32,898 nucleotides of DNA, taken from Methanosarcina sp. UBA5 (GTDB taxonomy: Archaea; Halobacteriota; Methanosarcinia; Methanosarcinales; Methanosarcinaceae). This document shows positions 18,080 through 26,394 of this stretch, piece after piece (within the stretch, counting starts at the first letter, position 1; each line of letters begins with the position of its first letter). Location of the stretch: NCBI RefSeq assembly GCF_002505485.1, contig NZ_DAVG01000052.1, forward strand, positions 1 through 32,898, written 5' to 3'. A program made the translations under genes and the position numbers. The notes beneath the pieces were generated by a model. It was not told where the DNA came from. It ran no database searches and worked only from the letters and a program-made list of their open reading frames with translations.

Positions 18080-18370
18080 ATGGATTTGACTTTGCAGATT
18101 GATACCGATTACTCGCTTCAGGAAGCAAGCGAGATTATTCGCTCGGCTCTGGAACATGAGAAGCATCTTGCAAAATACAAGATAGATCGCTACGCCATGA
18201 TCTGCGATGAATTTGAAGATCGGTACGACCTGATCTCTACCGAATTCATAAAAAAATTCGAGGGCGGTGAACTTATCGCTGAGGATAAATATCTTGAGTG
18301 GTATGCTGCAAAGCGAGGGCTTGATCACTGGAAGAAAAAGCTGGCTCTCCTCAAGGGCATCAGGATATAA
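18080..18370 (+). CDS. 96-residue conserved small protein, copy 1 (possible orphan antitoxin-like)
   Basis: This small, soluble, mostly helical protein is strongly similar to the one at 19643 in this window. Shared blocks are IIRSALEHEKHLAKYKI, an FE-rich middle and the C-terminal EWYAAKRGLDHWKKKLALL. I recall archaeal small proteins with this W-Y-A/H-W pattern lying beside small toxin-like genes, so an antitoxin-type role is possible, but no toxin partner sits next to it here. That is inference only. The start ATG at 18080 aligns with the paralogue's MSFTLS start. The DUF1724 regulator follows downstream, an arrangement echoed by the second copy and the wider block. Confidence 0.75.
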   Translation: MDLTLQIDTDYSLQEASEIIRSALEHEKHLAKYKIDRYAMICDEFEDRYDLISTEFIKKFEGGELIAEDKYLEWYAAKRGLDHWKKKLALLKGIRI

Positions 18371-18569
18371 CTGCTCTAAAAGTTAATTGACAAACTTCTC
18401 AAAAATAAAAAATTCTCAAAAGCTCCTCAAAAACTGATCGGTAATTTATTAACAAAAAACCTAAGGTTTCTCAAAATTCAACTGCAATGCTAAATTTTGA
18501 ATGTTTTGAATCACTGTAAGGCTAATTTAACCTCTAAATCTTAATCGGAGAAGGTTTATCTATAACATT

Positions 18570-18592
18570 TATTTATAAATGTATAAAATTAA
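18570..18592 (+). promoter_or_regulatory. TATA box for the first DUF1724 regulator
   Basis: TTTATAAAT (18572-18580), followed by GTATAAAATT, lies in an AT-rich promoter. A start about 25-30 bases downstream would fall near 18605, leaving a 50-base leader before ATG 18656. Confidence 0.5.
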
Positions 18593-18655
18593 TGGAAATG
18601 TATTTATAACTGCCGTGCCATCTTCTCATGATAAGCTTTTTTGATGGTGGTTTGG

Positions 18656-19465
18656 ATGGGCGCAAAAATCGGGTTAATGGAACTGGTCTTTCGGTCTGAG
18701 AGACGCAGAAACCTCCTGATTTTCCTCAAAGATGGGCCCAGATCCATAGATGAGATTCAGGAACATCTGTCTGTAGATTCTGTCTCTATCCTCCCCCAGC
18801 TTAAAAAACTTAAGGATAGAGAACTGGTCATACAGAAGGGTCACTCTTATGAGCTTTCCATTATGGGGAAGGCGATTGTGGATAGGATGTCTCCTCTTCT
18901 GGGTACTCTGGAAGTTCTCGAAGATAATTTTGATTACTGGTCACGACGGAGTTTCGAAGGAATCCCACAGATTTTACGAAGTCGAATTTGGGAGTTGAAA
19001 AACTGCAAAGTTATCCGTCCGGATCTGATCCATATGTTCGAACTGGACCCCCAGTTTGTGGAAAATCTTCTCCTTTCAAGGCAGGTTCTCAGTTTTGGTT
19101 CCTATTTCCATCCCTCACTTGTCTCTCTCTACCTGGAAATCGCAAAAAAAGAAGCCAAAATTTCTTTAATGCTGACCGAGCCTGTGTTAAAGAGGTTTAA
19201 AGCCGATTACAGCGAGGATTTTCAAACTCTGGTTCAGTTTGAACATGTCAACCTGTCTCTCTTTCCGAAAAACCCCAAACTTGCAGGCTTTACGGTTACA
19301 GATAGGTTCTTCCTGCTCACCATTCTTCCTCAAATAAAGTTTTTTGAGCATGAAAGCCTGTTTAGCTCCGAGCCTCAAGCTCTCAAATGGGGTGCCGACC
19401 TTTTTTCATATTTGCAAAAGGAAGCAGTTCCGGTTTCAGGTAAAACGAATTTAATAATTCGTTGA
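18656..19465 (+). CDS. DUF1724 (FilR1/Msr-type) winged-helix transcriptional regulator, copy 1
   Basis: This 269-residue regulator has an N-terminal ArsR-type winged helix (about 8-75; FLKDGPRSIDEIQEHLSVDS, then ILPQLKKLKDRELVIQKG) and a DUF1724/FilR1 sensor domain (about 110-255) with the typical LEDNFDYW, FELDPQF and TVTDRFFLL. Members of this family include the Msr proteins that control methyltransferase genes for methanol and methyl-sulfide use in Methanosarcina. I chose ATG 18656 because GGTGG lies six bases upstream and it aligns with the paralogue at 22833; ATG 18644 is possible. It has its own TATA box. The targets are unknown; nearby fae is a candidate by context only. Confidence 0.88.
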   Translation: MGAKIGLMELVFRSERRRNLLIFLKDGPRSIDEIQEHLSVDSVSILPQLKKLKDRELVIQKGHSYELSIMGKAIVDRMSPLLGTLEVLEDNFDYWSRRSFEGIPQILRSRIWELKNCKVIRPDLIHMFELDPQFVENLLLSRQVLSFGSYFHPSLVSLYLEIAKKEAKISLMLTEPVLKRFKADYSEDFQTLVQFEHVNLSLFPKNPKLAGFTVTDRFFLLTILPQIKFFEHESLFSSEPQALKWGADLFSYLQKEAVPVSGKTNLIIR

Positions 19466-19642
19466 TATTTTCCTTCTTCTGGAGTTAAAGACGCAGAAAT
19501 GGTGAGTATCTAACAATTAGATTATCGTAAAAAGTGTTCTAAAAGCTTAAAATATTAGGATTCTCAAGTAGCAAACATGTCTAACTATTTTCCTTCAATA
19601 ATTATTTAATGAAATAGGGGGCTAATATTGGTGGGGGTAGTT

Positions 19643-19933
19643 ATGAGTTTCACGCTTAGTATAGAAACTAACTTTTCGCCTCAGGAAGTAACTGAGGCTA
19701 TCCGCTCGGCTCTTGAGCACGAAAAGCACGTTGCCAGATACAAGATCAAACGTTATTCTTCGATCTGCAGGGAGTTCGAAACAAAATTTGGGTTCAGTTC
19801 TGCCGAGCTCCAGATAAAGCTCGAAACTTCCTGTGAAAATAAAGAAAGCAGTTTTTTCGACTGGTATGCAGCAAAAAGGGAACTGGACCACTGGAACAAA
19901 AGACTTGAAATCCTTTCAGGCATTTCTTTTTGA
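19643..19933 (+). CDS. 96-residue conserved small protein, copy 2
   Basis: This is a paralogue of the protein at 18080, with the same length and the same blocks: AIRSALEHEKHVARYKI, FETKFG and DWYAAKRELDHWNKRLEIL. The ATG at 19643 follows GGTGGGGGT, a good Shine-Dalgarno; the TTG at 19628 would add five residues with no support. It lies 177 bases after the DUF1724 gene and upstream of fae. No toxin-like gene is next to it. A soluble, helical, possibly regulatory or antitoxin-like protein is inferred, with low certainty about role. Confidence 0.75.
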   Translation: MSFTLSIETNFSPQEVTEAIRSALEHEKHVARYKIKRYSSICREFETKFGFSSAELQIKLETSCENKESSFFDWYAAKRELDHWNKRLEILSGISF

Positions 19934-20291
19934 ATGAGACTTTAAGGGTCCAGTTATTTTATTCGATGATTTCTCGGGACAATTTTGTCTTTCGAAGCTT
20001 TGCTTTTTGAAGGTTTTTTTGAACATTCCTATTTTTTGTGTAATTTACTTATTTTCTTTTGTACCTTGATTCCGAGCCTCGGTTTTCCTTGCTCTGTTAA
20101 AACCAGAACTGGCAAATTATTTATGTATGTATATAAGTATTAACAGGGTTAATCACTCTCCCTGATAGGAGTAATTGTACTTAATAACTAATTCGCTATC
20201 TTATCCATAGATGATATGAAAATTAATTCTCTTATCTCTGGCGATTTTGGGTATTAAGTCTCTGGTTGTAAAATATACTGAGGTGTTTAAT
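19934..20291 (+). promoter_or_regulatory. fae upstream region with TATA box and long leader
   Basis: T-rich runs near 20016-20040 may end the preceding transcript. A clear TATA element, TATGTATATAAG (20126-20137), predicts a start near 20160 and hence a leader of about 130 bases before the fae ATG, which is long enough for regulation at the RNA level. GAGGTG just before the ATG at 20292 is the ribosome site. Confidence 0.45.
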
Positions 20292-20798
20292 ATGGTCAAA
20301 AATATTCTAAAAAGTATGGTAGGAGAAGCTCTTATAGGCTCTGGTCCGGAAATTGCACATATAGATCTGGTTATTGGGCCTAGAGGAGGGCCAGTTGAAG
20401 CAGCATTTATGAATTCGCTTGCAATGCCCAGGCAGGGCCATACCCCACTTCTTGCAGTCCTGGAACCAAATCTCCAGCCCAAACCTGTGACTCTGCTTGT
20501 AAATAAGGTAACGATAAAAAACGTATCACAAGCTGCTCTTATGTTCGGGCCGGCTCAGGCTGCAGTCGCAAAGGCTGTCATGGATTCCGTGGCTGATGGT
20601 GTGCTCCCTGAAGAACAGGCTGATGACACTTTTATTATTGTTTCCGTATTTATTGAATGGGACGCAAAAGACAAAGACAAAGTTTACGAATTTAACTATG
20701 AAGCAACAAAGCTTGCAATAGCAAGAGCCATGGAAGGCAAACCGACTGTCGAAGAAGCGCTTGCTAAAAAAGATTCAGCAAAACATCCGTTTGCCTGA
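20292..20798 (+). CDS. fae: Formaldehyde-activating enzyme
   Basis: This enzyme condenses formaldehyde with tetrahydromethanopterin/sarcinapterin to the methylene form. The 168-residue protein matches stand-alone Fae: GSGPEIAHIDLVIG with the catalytic histidine (His23), GHTPLLAVLEPNLQPKP, VTIKNVSQAALMFGPAQAAV and the C-terminal ALAKKDSAKHPFA. It is not the Fae-Hps fusion also found in Methanosarcina, because it ends where Fae ends. The start ATG 20292 follows GAGGTG with seven bases of spacing; a frame upstream to 20247 is not conserved. In methanogens Fae probably serves formaldehyde detoxification or pentose metabolism. Its neighbours are DUF1724-type regulators of C1 metabolism. Confidence 0.95.
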   Translation: MVKNILKSMVGEALIGSGPEIAHIDLVIGPRGGPVEAAFMNSLAMPRQGHTPLLAVLEPNLQPKPVTLLVNKVTIKNVSQAALMFGPAQAAVAKAVMDSVADGVLPEEQADDTFIIVSVFIEWDAKDKDKVYEFNYEATKLAIARAMEGKPTVEEALAKKDSAKHPFA

Positions 20799-21969
20799 GT
20801 TATGGTTCAGCGCAGTTTAAACTTCAAGAGCAATTTACTTCGGGTTGAAACCTGACTTCTTAAATTGCTGACAGGTGGAATCTCATAGCTTCTTATTCAC
20901 TCTAAAGAGGGATTCTGCCTGCAATCTTGTCTAAATAATCCCTGCATATTTTAAATAGGATACCTGCAATACTTCTTCAGCCTTTCGGATTCCCTGTACG
21001 GTACAGAACTCGGACCCGGTACGGACTTGCAGTATCTATGGGCTTCAGTATCCTGAGCAACTGATCTTTTCAGGGTAAATAATATCCGATATACACAGTA
21101 CATTATACTTCTCTATTTCAACGACAGGTTCTAATGCTGCATTTCCAGCCTGAATCCTCTATATGCGTCTCCCAGGAGCTGGAAATATTGTAAGGAATAG
21201 GGACTCGATTTTTAGGAAAATAAAGTCAGAAAAATCATAGTCTTAGCTTAGAATTCTAAAATGCTAATATATTCAGTTGACTGAGCGCTGAATCTGCTAT
21301 ATTTTTTAGTTAACTATAGTCAGAAAGTATAAATTATTACAAATTTATATTAATTATATATCGGAAAAGAACAATTGCAATAGGTTGATACCTTGTTTTT
21401 TCCAAATGGGGCAATTTCTTTTCTCATTTTTTCTTTTCTGGGGCAATTGTATCTCTCAAAGAATATCTTCCTTCCAAAATTATTTTCTGCTTCTTGCTTT
21501 TAATTTCTTGATTTCTCTGAATCTTCCTCTTAAGTATGAAGCTGCCAGATGACCTGACATCATATTATATAATAGCAGGATGGCTTTTTCTTTCCAGGTT
21601 TTATAGCATTAGTTATACTCGCAATATTATATTGCCAGAATCTTTCCTCTACTCTATAAATATATTGTCTCTGTGGATTGGATAAGTTCAGGATCACATT
21701 TAGGAACAGGTTCAGAAACAGGTTTTTGTTTTTTCTTTGATTTCTTTGCTGAGAAAATTCTCGCGGGGACTAAAATTTATGAGTTATGATTATTTTTGCA
21801 GGTTTTATTCTTTTCAGGTTTTTCCGGCCTAAATGAGGATCGGAACGGAAATCGAAGACTGAATTACTGCGTAAAAAATAAAAGCGCGGGTAGATAAATA
21901 TTTATAATAAGTATAAGTAGTTTATATTGAGGTAAAAAATAAGAACTTTACAGTGGGGGAATTACATAT
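20799..21969. other. 1.17-kb gene-free region with inverted repeats
   Basis: No convincing gene was found. It contains an imperfect long hairpin: GATACCTGCAA at 20959 pairs with TTGCAGTATC at 21027, with the inner palindrome TGTACGGTACA at 20995-21005. An alternative partner, CAGTATCC, lies at 21046. Other items are ATTCAG/CTGAAT (about 21278-21300), the palindrome TAGTTAACTA (about 21308-21317), GGGGCAATT twice near 21407 and 21439, and a 49-codon hydrophobic frame from ATG 21537 without a Shine-Dalgarno. The last 70 bases are the DUF1699 promoter. Confidence 0.4.
21895..21910 (+). promoter_or_regulatory. TATA box for the DUF1699 gene
   Basis: AAATATTTATAATAA contains TTTATAAT (21901-21908). 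A start near 21931 would leave a leader of about 40 bases, with GTGGGGG as the ribosome site before ATG 21970. Confidence 0.5.
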
Positions 21970-22377
21970 ATGAAGATTAGAGTAGTTAGTTCCAGAGAGG
22001 AAATATTCACTCTCAATCCTAATGAACGTGTTGTTCATCTGGCCTTCAGGCCATCGAACAAGGACATTTTTGCACTCGTTGAGACCTGCCCAAAAATTGA
22101 GGTAATTCAATTGCCCAAATCTTACAGGCGCACAGTTTCTAAATCTATAGAAATGTTCCTTGAGATGCAGAGGATCCAACTTATCGAAGGCGATGTCTGG
22201 GGCCACAGAAAGGACATTAATGAATATTACAGTATTCCTTCCTCGGTCATTGAGAAAATAAGGGAACTAAAATCGGAGGGGACACCTGCTGAGAGAATTG
22301 AAGAAAAGGTCGCAAGGGAAAGCAAACTCAATCCTGAAATGGTCGCTTATATCCTGACCAAGGAAGCTTCTGCCTGA
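21970..22377 (+). CDS. DUF1699 family protein
   Basis: This 135-residue soluble protein is of the kind I know as DUF1699, a highly conserved family largely confined to Methanosarcina-type archaea, with no established function. Its N-terminal half is alpha/beta (MKIRVVSSREEIFTLNPNER, then VHLAFRPSN and KIEVIQLPKSYRRTVSKSI). The C-terminal part is helical, with EYYSIPSSVIEKIRELKSEG followed by helix-turn-helix-like spacing. A nucleic-acid-binding role is possible but unproven. It has a strong TATA box and a GTGGGGG ribosome site. It stands alone between two long intergenic regions, with a structured RNA candidate 125 bases downstream. Confidence 0.85.
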   Translation: MKIRVVSSREEIFTLNPNERVVHLAFRPSNKDIFALVETCPKIEVIQLPKSYRRTVSKSIEMFLEMQRIQLIEGDVWGHRKDINEYYSIPSSVIEKIRELKSEGTPAERIEEKVARESKLNPEMVAYILTKEASA

Positions 22378-22427
22378 ACAGGTATCAGGTCAGGAATTTC
22401 CACTGAATTCTTGAGTGCAGGTGAAGC

Positions 22428-22437
22428 CATATAAATA
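22428..22437 (+). promoter_or_regulatory. TATA box ahead of the structured RNA candidate
   Basis: CATATAAATA lies 50 bases after the DUF1699 stop. A start 25-30 bases downstream would fall at about 22460, just ahead of the structured segment at 22504-22571. Confidence 0.45.
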
Positions 22438-22459
22438 GTATCAAATCTTTGAGAATATC

Positions 22460-22571
22460 CTCTATTATCCAGATTCCAGCTTAAACATTAAATTTAAGGA
22501 GCCTGAGAAGGCCCCCTGATCCTGGGCAGTAGCGTGAGCTATCCAGGGCAGGGAGACTTCTCATGTTTTTT
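22460..22571 (+). ncRNA. Candidate structured small RNA with terminator
   Basis: A nested stem is seen directly: TGAGAAG (22504-22510) with CTTCTCA (22557-22563), CCCTG (22514-22518) with CAGGG (22549-22553), CCTGG (22521-22525) with CCAGG (22543-22547), and TAGC (22530-22533) with GCTA (22538-22541) closed by the GNRA-type tetraloop GTGA. Six T residues follow at 22566-22571. A TATA box at 22428 would start a transcript of about 110 bases. The segment is GC-rich in a very AT-rich region and holds no ORF. I know no named family that fits. It could be an elaborate terminator for DUF1699, a small RNA, or a leader element of the DUF1724 gene 260 bases downstream. Confidence 0.5.
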
Positions 22572-22832
22572 AACTAGCATTTGTTTTGTTTCACTTCTTT
22601 TATGTAATTAGTTATTTTTTATTTACTCTTTATTTTCTGTTCAATTCTCTTATCAAAACGCAACAATTTTTTATATCAAAACACAGCGTGGAAAAAATTA
22701 TTCAGTATTTTAAATATATCTATTTATTTAATAAAATAATTTAAATGAAAAAGTCGGAAACAGTAGTAACTTATATACCTTTGATGGCTCTAACCTCTTT
22801 AGCCACATAAAACTCGATAGGAGACTGAAGGG
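22572..22832 (+). promoter_or_regulatory. Promoter region of the second DUF1724 regulator
   Basis: This very AT-rich stretch contains CTTATATA (22770-22777), a TATA box predicting a start near 22800 and a leader of about 30 bases. AGGAG at 22819-22823 sits nine bases before the TTG start, which supports that unusual start codon. No gene is seen in it. Confidence 0.5.
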
Positions 22833-23630
22833 TTGCAATTAGAACTTCTAGAGTTGATTTTTCTTTCCGACAAGCGAAAGCAGTTATTGCTCTTTCTGAA
22901 AGACGGGCCGAAAACTATAGACGAGATCAAGGAAGCCCTTGAAGTAACGTCCACTGCCATTTTGCCTCAGATAAAAAAATTAAAAGAAAAATCCCTGGTT
23001 GTTCAGGAAGACAAAAACTACAACCTCTCGCTTATAGGAAAAGTCCTTGCTGAAAAGATGCAGCCTCTTGTCAGCGTAATTGACGTATTTGAGGATAACT
23101 TTGACTACTGGGCTGAAAGAGATTTTCAAGGAATTCCTCCTTCTTTCCGAAGTCGGCTTGGAGAGCTCAGAAAGTGTAAATTGATTCAGCCCAACCTGGA
23201 CAGGATGTTCGAGCTCGATCCGGAGATAGTTGAAGACCTCTCTAAATCGAGTAGTATTCTTGAATGCATAGCTTATTTTGATCCCTCACTTATTTCTATA
23301 TGCCAGGAACTTGTCAGAGGTGAAGTCAAGCTCTCCTTTCTTATGTCCGGACCTGTTTTTGAGCACTATTCTAAGGATTACCTTGAAGACTTTCGGAATA
23401 TGCTGGCCTTCGAAAACGTGAAGTTTTTCCTGTACTCGGGAGAACTAAAGATCGCAAATCTTACCGTAACCGACCGATTTGTCATGATTTCCCTTTTCCC
23501 TAAAAGTCAGAAACATTTCGATAGAGAAAGCCTGATCAGTTATGAACCTTCAGCTCTCAAGTTTGGAAATGAGCTTTTTGATGAGTTACTCAGGAACTCT
23601 ACCCGGATTACCCAAACACCACACGAATAA
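22833..23630 (+). CDS. DUF1724 (FilR1/Msr-type) winged-helix transcriptional regulator, copy 2
   Basis: This 265-residue paralogue of the regulator at 18656 aligns along its length: LIFLSDKRKQLLLFLKDGPK, TAILPQIKKLKEKSLVVQE, FEDNFDYWAERDFQGIPP, FELDPEI, LTVTDRFVMISLFP and SYEPSALKFGNELF. It has an ArsR-type winged helix (1-70) and the FilR1/DUF1724 sensor domain. The start is TTG at 22833, supported by AGGAG at the right distance and by alignment with the paralogue. Family members in Methanosarcina (Msr) control methylotrophic methyltransferase genes. No such operon lies beside it here, so the target may be remote or could be fae or itself. A dispersed repeat follows within 25 bases. Confidence 0.88.
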   Translation: MQLELLELIFLSDKRKQLLLFLKDGPKTIDEIKEALEVTSTAILPQIKKLKEKSLVVQEDKNYNLSLIGKVLAEKMQPLVSVIDVFEDNFDYWAERDFQGIPPSFRSRLGELRKCKLIQPNLDRMFELDPEIVEDLSKSSSILECIAYFDPSLISICQELVRGEVKLSFLMSGPVFEHYSKDYLEDFRNMLAFENVKFFLYSGELKIANLTVTDRFVMISLFPKSQKHFDRESLISYEPSALKFGNELFDELLRNSTRITQTPHE

Positions 23631-23651
23631 ATCAAGCTTTTAAAAATAATT

Positions 23652-23794
23652 GCTTGCAAACCTTTTGAAAAAAGGCTTGAGCGCAAACCTTTTCAAAAAA
23701 GGTTTGATCGAAAATCCCTTGCAACGTTTGAGTTTGAGAACCTTAACCCCAAACCCTATCGGCGTGATCAACCGGCGCAACGGTTGCAGCTCAA
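23652..23794 (+). repeat. Dispersed hairpin repeat, copy B
   Basis: Two A/T-cored hairpins (GCAAACCTTTTGAAAAAAGGCTTGA, imperfect, and the perfect AAACCTTTTCAAAAAAGGTTT) are followed by a unique-looking core TTTGAGTTTGAGAACCTTAA and CCAAACCCTATCGGCGTGAT. A GC-rich hairpin, CAACCGGCGCAACGGTTG, ends it. About 85 bases match copy C with a single mismatch. Short frames on both strands arise from the repeat and are not genes. Confidence 0.85.
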
Positions 23795-24304
23795 CTATAA
23801 TAATGAAGAATAATGAAGACACTGAGTTGGGCTAAGAGGGCTGATTTATGGGTAAGAGAAGTTATTTTCATTTGACGAAAAGGACTAATTTACGTTATGA
23901 CTTTTCGTTCTGTAGCTGGTTATTAAGCTCTGGATGAGTTTTTTACCCAGCTGGTTTCATAAATAAGATAGAGAACAAGTCGAGAGGGTGAACACAGGTC
24001 TGAAGGGCTCAGATGACAAGATGATCAATTCTACCGGGCCAGAGCGATATGCATGCCAGCAAGAACGATGCGGAGATATTCACTGGTTTATTATCAGGGC
24101 TTTTATGCCGGAAAGCAGAACTAAATAGTTATCTTCATTAAGCCTCTGCTTTTCGAAAATAAAGTAGCCGGAAGCTCACAGATCGCATATAAGCTTTTTA
24201 CTTCCAAAGCTTAGACCCCTGTAAGAAATTCAGCTAGCTCTTCACAAGTTCTCCGGAATTTTAAGAATTTCAGGAATAGTGGATTTAAGGCCTGAAGAAA
24301 TATA

Positions 24305-24328
24305 AAAAGAGGAAGGACGAGACCTTCC
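24305..24328 (-). terminator. ilvD terminator
   Basis: On the minus strand, GGAAGG and CCTTCC pair across a six-base loop (plus coordinates 24311-24316 with 24323-24328), followed by CTCTTTTTATA. A GC stem followed by a T-run, 35 bases past the ilvD stop, is typical of intrinsic termination. Confidence 0.65.
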
Positions 24329-24360
24329 GAAAACAAAATTTTTAAATAACTATCGGAAGC

Positions 24361-26022
24361 TCAGTCCACTATCCCGCCTGTATTTGCAGAGTGGACGGAA
24401 CGCTGGTACCTGGCAAGGTAACCTGTAACTTCCTTTTTTGGAGGGACGAAGGCTGCCTTCCGCTGCTTAAGCTCTTCTTCTGAGACTTTAAGGTTCAGAA
24501 CTCTTTCAGGAATATTAATTTCTATCATATCCCCATCTTTTACCAGAGCAATTGGCCCTCCTTCACTGGCTTCAGGAGAGATGTGACCTATACACGGTCC
24601 ACGAGTACCTCCAGAAAAGCGTCCATCAGTTATCAGAGCCACAGATTCCAGCAGGCCCATGCCTCCGATTGCAGCTGTAGCTGCAAGCATTTCCCTCATG
24701 CCAGGGCCGCCTTTCGGGCCTTCGTAGCGGATAACTACAATATCTCCGGGTTTTACATTGCCTGCAAGGATACTTTCCATAGCATCTTCTTCGCAGTCAT
24801 AAACTTTGGCAGGACCTGTATAAACGCGCATTTTAGGATCTACGGCTGCTTGTTTCACAACCGAACCGTCAGGGGCAAGATTGCCTTTAAGGACTGCAAT
24901 TCCTCCTTCGGCATGAATGGGCTTTTCGAGAGTTGCAATTATCTCTTTATTTAGCTTCGGGTTAACAATATCAAACTCGTTCAGGTTTTCCCCGATAGTT
25001 TTGCCATTTACTGTAGGCTGATCTAGGTGGAGTTTGGAGGAAAGCCTCTGCATGACTGCCTGAACTCCGCCTGCCCTGTCAAAATGCAGCATGAAATTAG
25101 GGCCTCCTGGACGCAGGGAAATCAGATGGGGTGTTGTCCTGCTCAGCTCGTCAAATTTCTCAAGGGGAAGATTCAGCCCGAATTCGTGGGCAAGGGCAGG
25201 AAGGTGCAGAGTGGTATTTGTGCTTCCCCCGACTGCCATATCTACCATTATGGCATTTTCAAGGGATTTGAAACTGACAATCTTCCTGGGAGTCAGGTTT
25301 TCTCGAACCATCTCAACTATGCGTTCACCGGATTCCTTGGCAATGCGAACTTTTTTTGCATCCACTGCGTGGGCAGTTGCACAGCCCGGAAGGCTCAGAC
25401 CAAGGGCTTCAGTTATGCAGGCCATGGTGTTTGCGGTAAACATCCCTGCACAGGATCCAGCTCCTGCACAGGACAGATTTTCAAGTCTTTTAAGGTCAAC
25501 TTCTGAGAGCTTGCCTGCACTATAAGCTCCCACTCCTTCGAAAACCGAGATAAGGTCAGTGTATTTATCATCCACATAACCTGGAAGCATAGGCCCTCCG
25601 GTTACAACAATTGCAGGGATATCAAGTCTGCCTGCTGCCATAAGGTGACCTGGCACGATCTTGTCACAGGAAGGGATAAGGACAATGCCGTCAAACTGAT
25701 GGGCTTTAACCATAAGTTCTATTGTATCCTCAATAACCTCTCTACTGGGGAGGGAGTATTTCATACCCTCATGTCCCATTGCGATTCCGTCGCAGACCCC
25801 TATAGTATGAAACTCAAAAGGAACTCCCCCGGCGTTCCTGATTCCAGCTTTCACAGCCTCAGCAAGTTTATTCAGATGAATATGCCCAGGAATTATGTCA
25901 TTCCAGGAATTGACGACTGCGATGAACGGCTTCCTCATCTCGGAATCTGTGACCCCGGTCGCTTTCAGAAGTGAACGGTTGGGAGCACGTTCCGGTCCTT
26001 CTTTGATAATAGCGCTTCTCAT
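24361..26022 (-). CDS. ilvD: Dihydroxy-acid dehydratase
   Basis: This iron-sulfur enzyme dehydrates 2,3-dihydroxy acids to 2-keto acids in valine, isoleucine and leucine synthesis. The 553-residue length is standard. Cluster-binding cysteines are in IPSCDKIVPGH and AGAGSCAGMFTANTM, and the catalytic serine region is LITDGRFSGGTRGP near the C-terminus. The ATG at 26022 follows GGAG at good spacing (GGAGATTTGTTATG). It is monocistronic: a T-tailed hairpin follows, and upstream lies a 1.35-kb gene-free region. The minus-strand AT-rich box around 26053-26068 may be its TATA element. There is no sign of a leader peptide or attenuator. Confidence 0.98.
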   Translation of the reverse strand: MRSAIIKEGPERAPNRSLLKATGVTDSEMRKPFIAVVNSWNDIIPGHIHLNKLAEAVKAGIRNAGGVPFEFHTIGVCDGIAMGHEGMKYSLPSREVIEDTIELMVKAHQFDGIVLIPSCDKIVPGHLMAAGRLDIPAIVVTGGPMLPGYVDDKYTDLISVFEGVGAYSAGKLSEVDLKRLENLSCAGAGSCAGMFTANTMACITEALGLSLPGCATAHAVDAKKVRIAKESGERIVEMVRENLTPRKIVSFKSLENAIMVDMAVGGSTNTTLHLPALAHEFGLNLPLEKFDELSRTTPHLISLRPGGPNFMLHFDRAGGVQAVMQRLSSKLHLDQPTVNGKTIGENLNEFDIVNPKLNKEIIATLEKPIHAEGGIAVLKGNLAPDGSVVKQAAVDPKMRVYTGPAKVYDCEEDAMESILAGNVKPGDIVVIRYEGPKGGPGMREMLAATAAIGGMGLLESVALITDGRFSGGTRGPCIGHISPEASEGGPIALVKDGDMIEINIPERVLNLKVSEEELKQRKAAFVPPKKEVTGYLARYQRSVHSANTGGIVD

Positions 26023-26360
26023 AACAAATCTCCATAAAGTTTCATAGTGAGAGTTAAGTATAATGTATAGATAGGAAAAAACCTCATAGTATAAACAGGT
26101 TGGGGAAGAAAGACTTGTAAAAAAGGAAGGGGAAGGTGCTGAAAACTTCGGAGAAAAAGAACAGGAAGCTGGCTAAAAAGATAGTTAATCAATTGCAATG
26201 CGGCTGGAATAAAAAACTGGCCTGAAAGATATGAATAAAGAGTTTAATGAAAAAACTTGACTTTGAATGATGTAGACCAGAATCGGATAAAAATCCATGT
26301 CTGAGCCATAAAAACCCACACAATTTGCGCAAAAAGGCAATTTAATATAATAGATCCAAA

Positions 26361-26370
26361 TATTTATATA
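26361..26370 (+). promoter_or_regulatory. TATA box ahead of the second small-RNA candidate
   Basis: TATTTATATA is a strong archaeal TATA element. The expected start, 24-30 bases downstream, falls at 26392-26400, precisely where the long inverted repeat begins. Confidence 0.55.
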
Positions 26371-26394
26371 ACCAATCCGATTTTTGCATCAATA

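Larger units (their letters stand above)
23631..24360. other. Intergenic region holding repeat copy B and the ilvD terminator
   Basis: The first 160 bases carry the dispersed repeat listed separately. From 23830 to 24300 no gene is supported; frames of 30-35 codons near 24020 lack ribosome sites. The end (24305-24328) is the ilvD terminator. Confidence 0.4.

Noticed and set aside
21537..21686. A 49-codon hydrophobic frame
   Set aside because: No ribosome site, AT-driven composition and no recognised similarity.
23650..23835. A 61-codon frame and its antisense partner inside repeat copy B
   Set aside because: They arise from the dispersed repeat hairpins and recur wherever the repeat lies.
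24020..24130. Two overlapping frames of 30-35 codons downstream of repeat B
   Set aside because: No ribosome site or promoter; one ends in TAG, which the called genes avoid.
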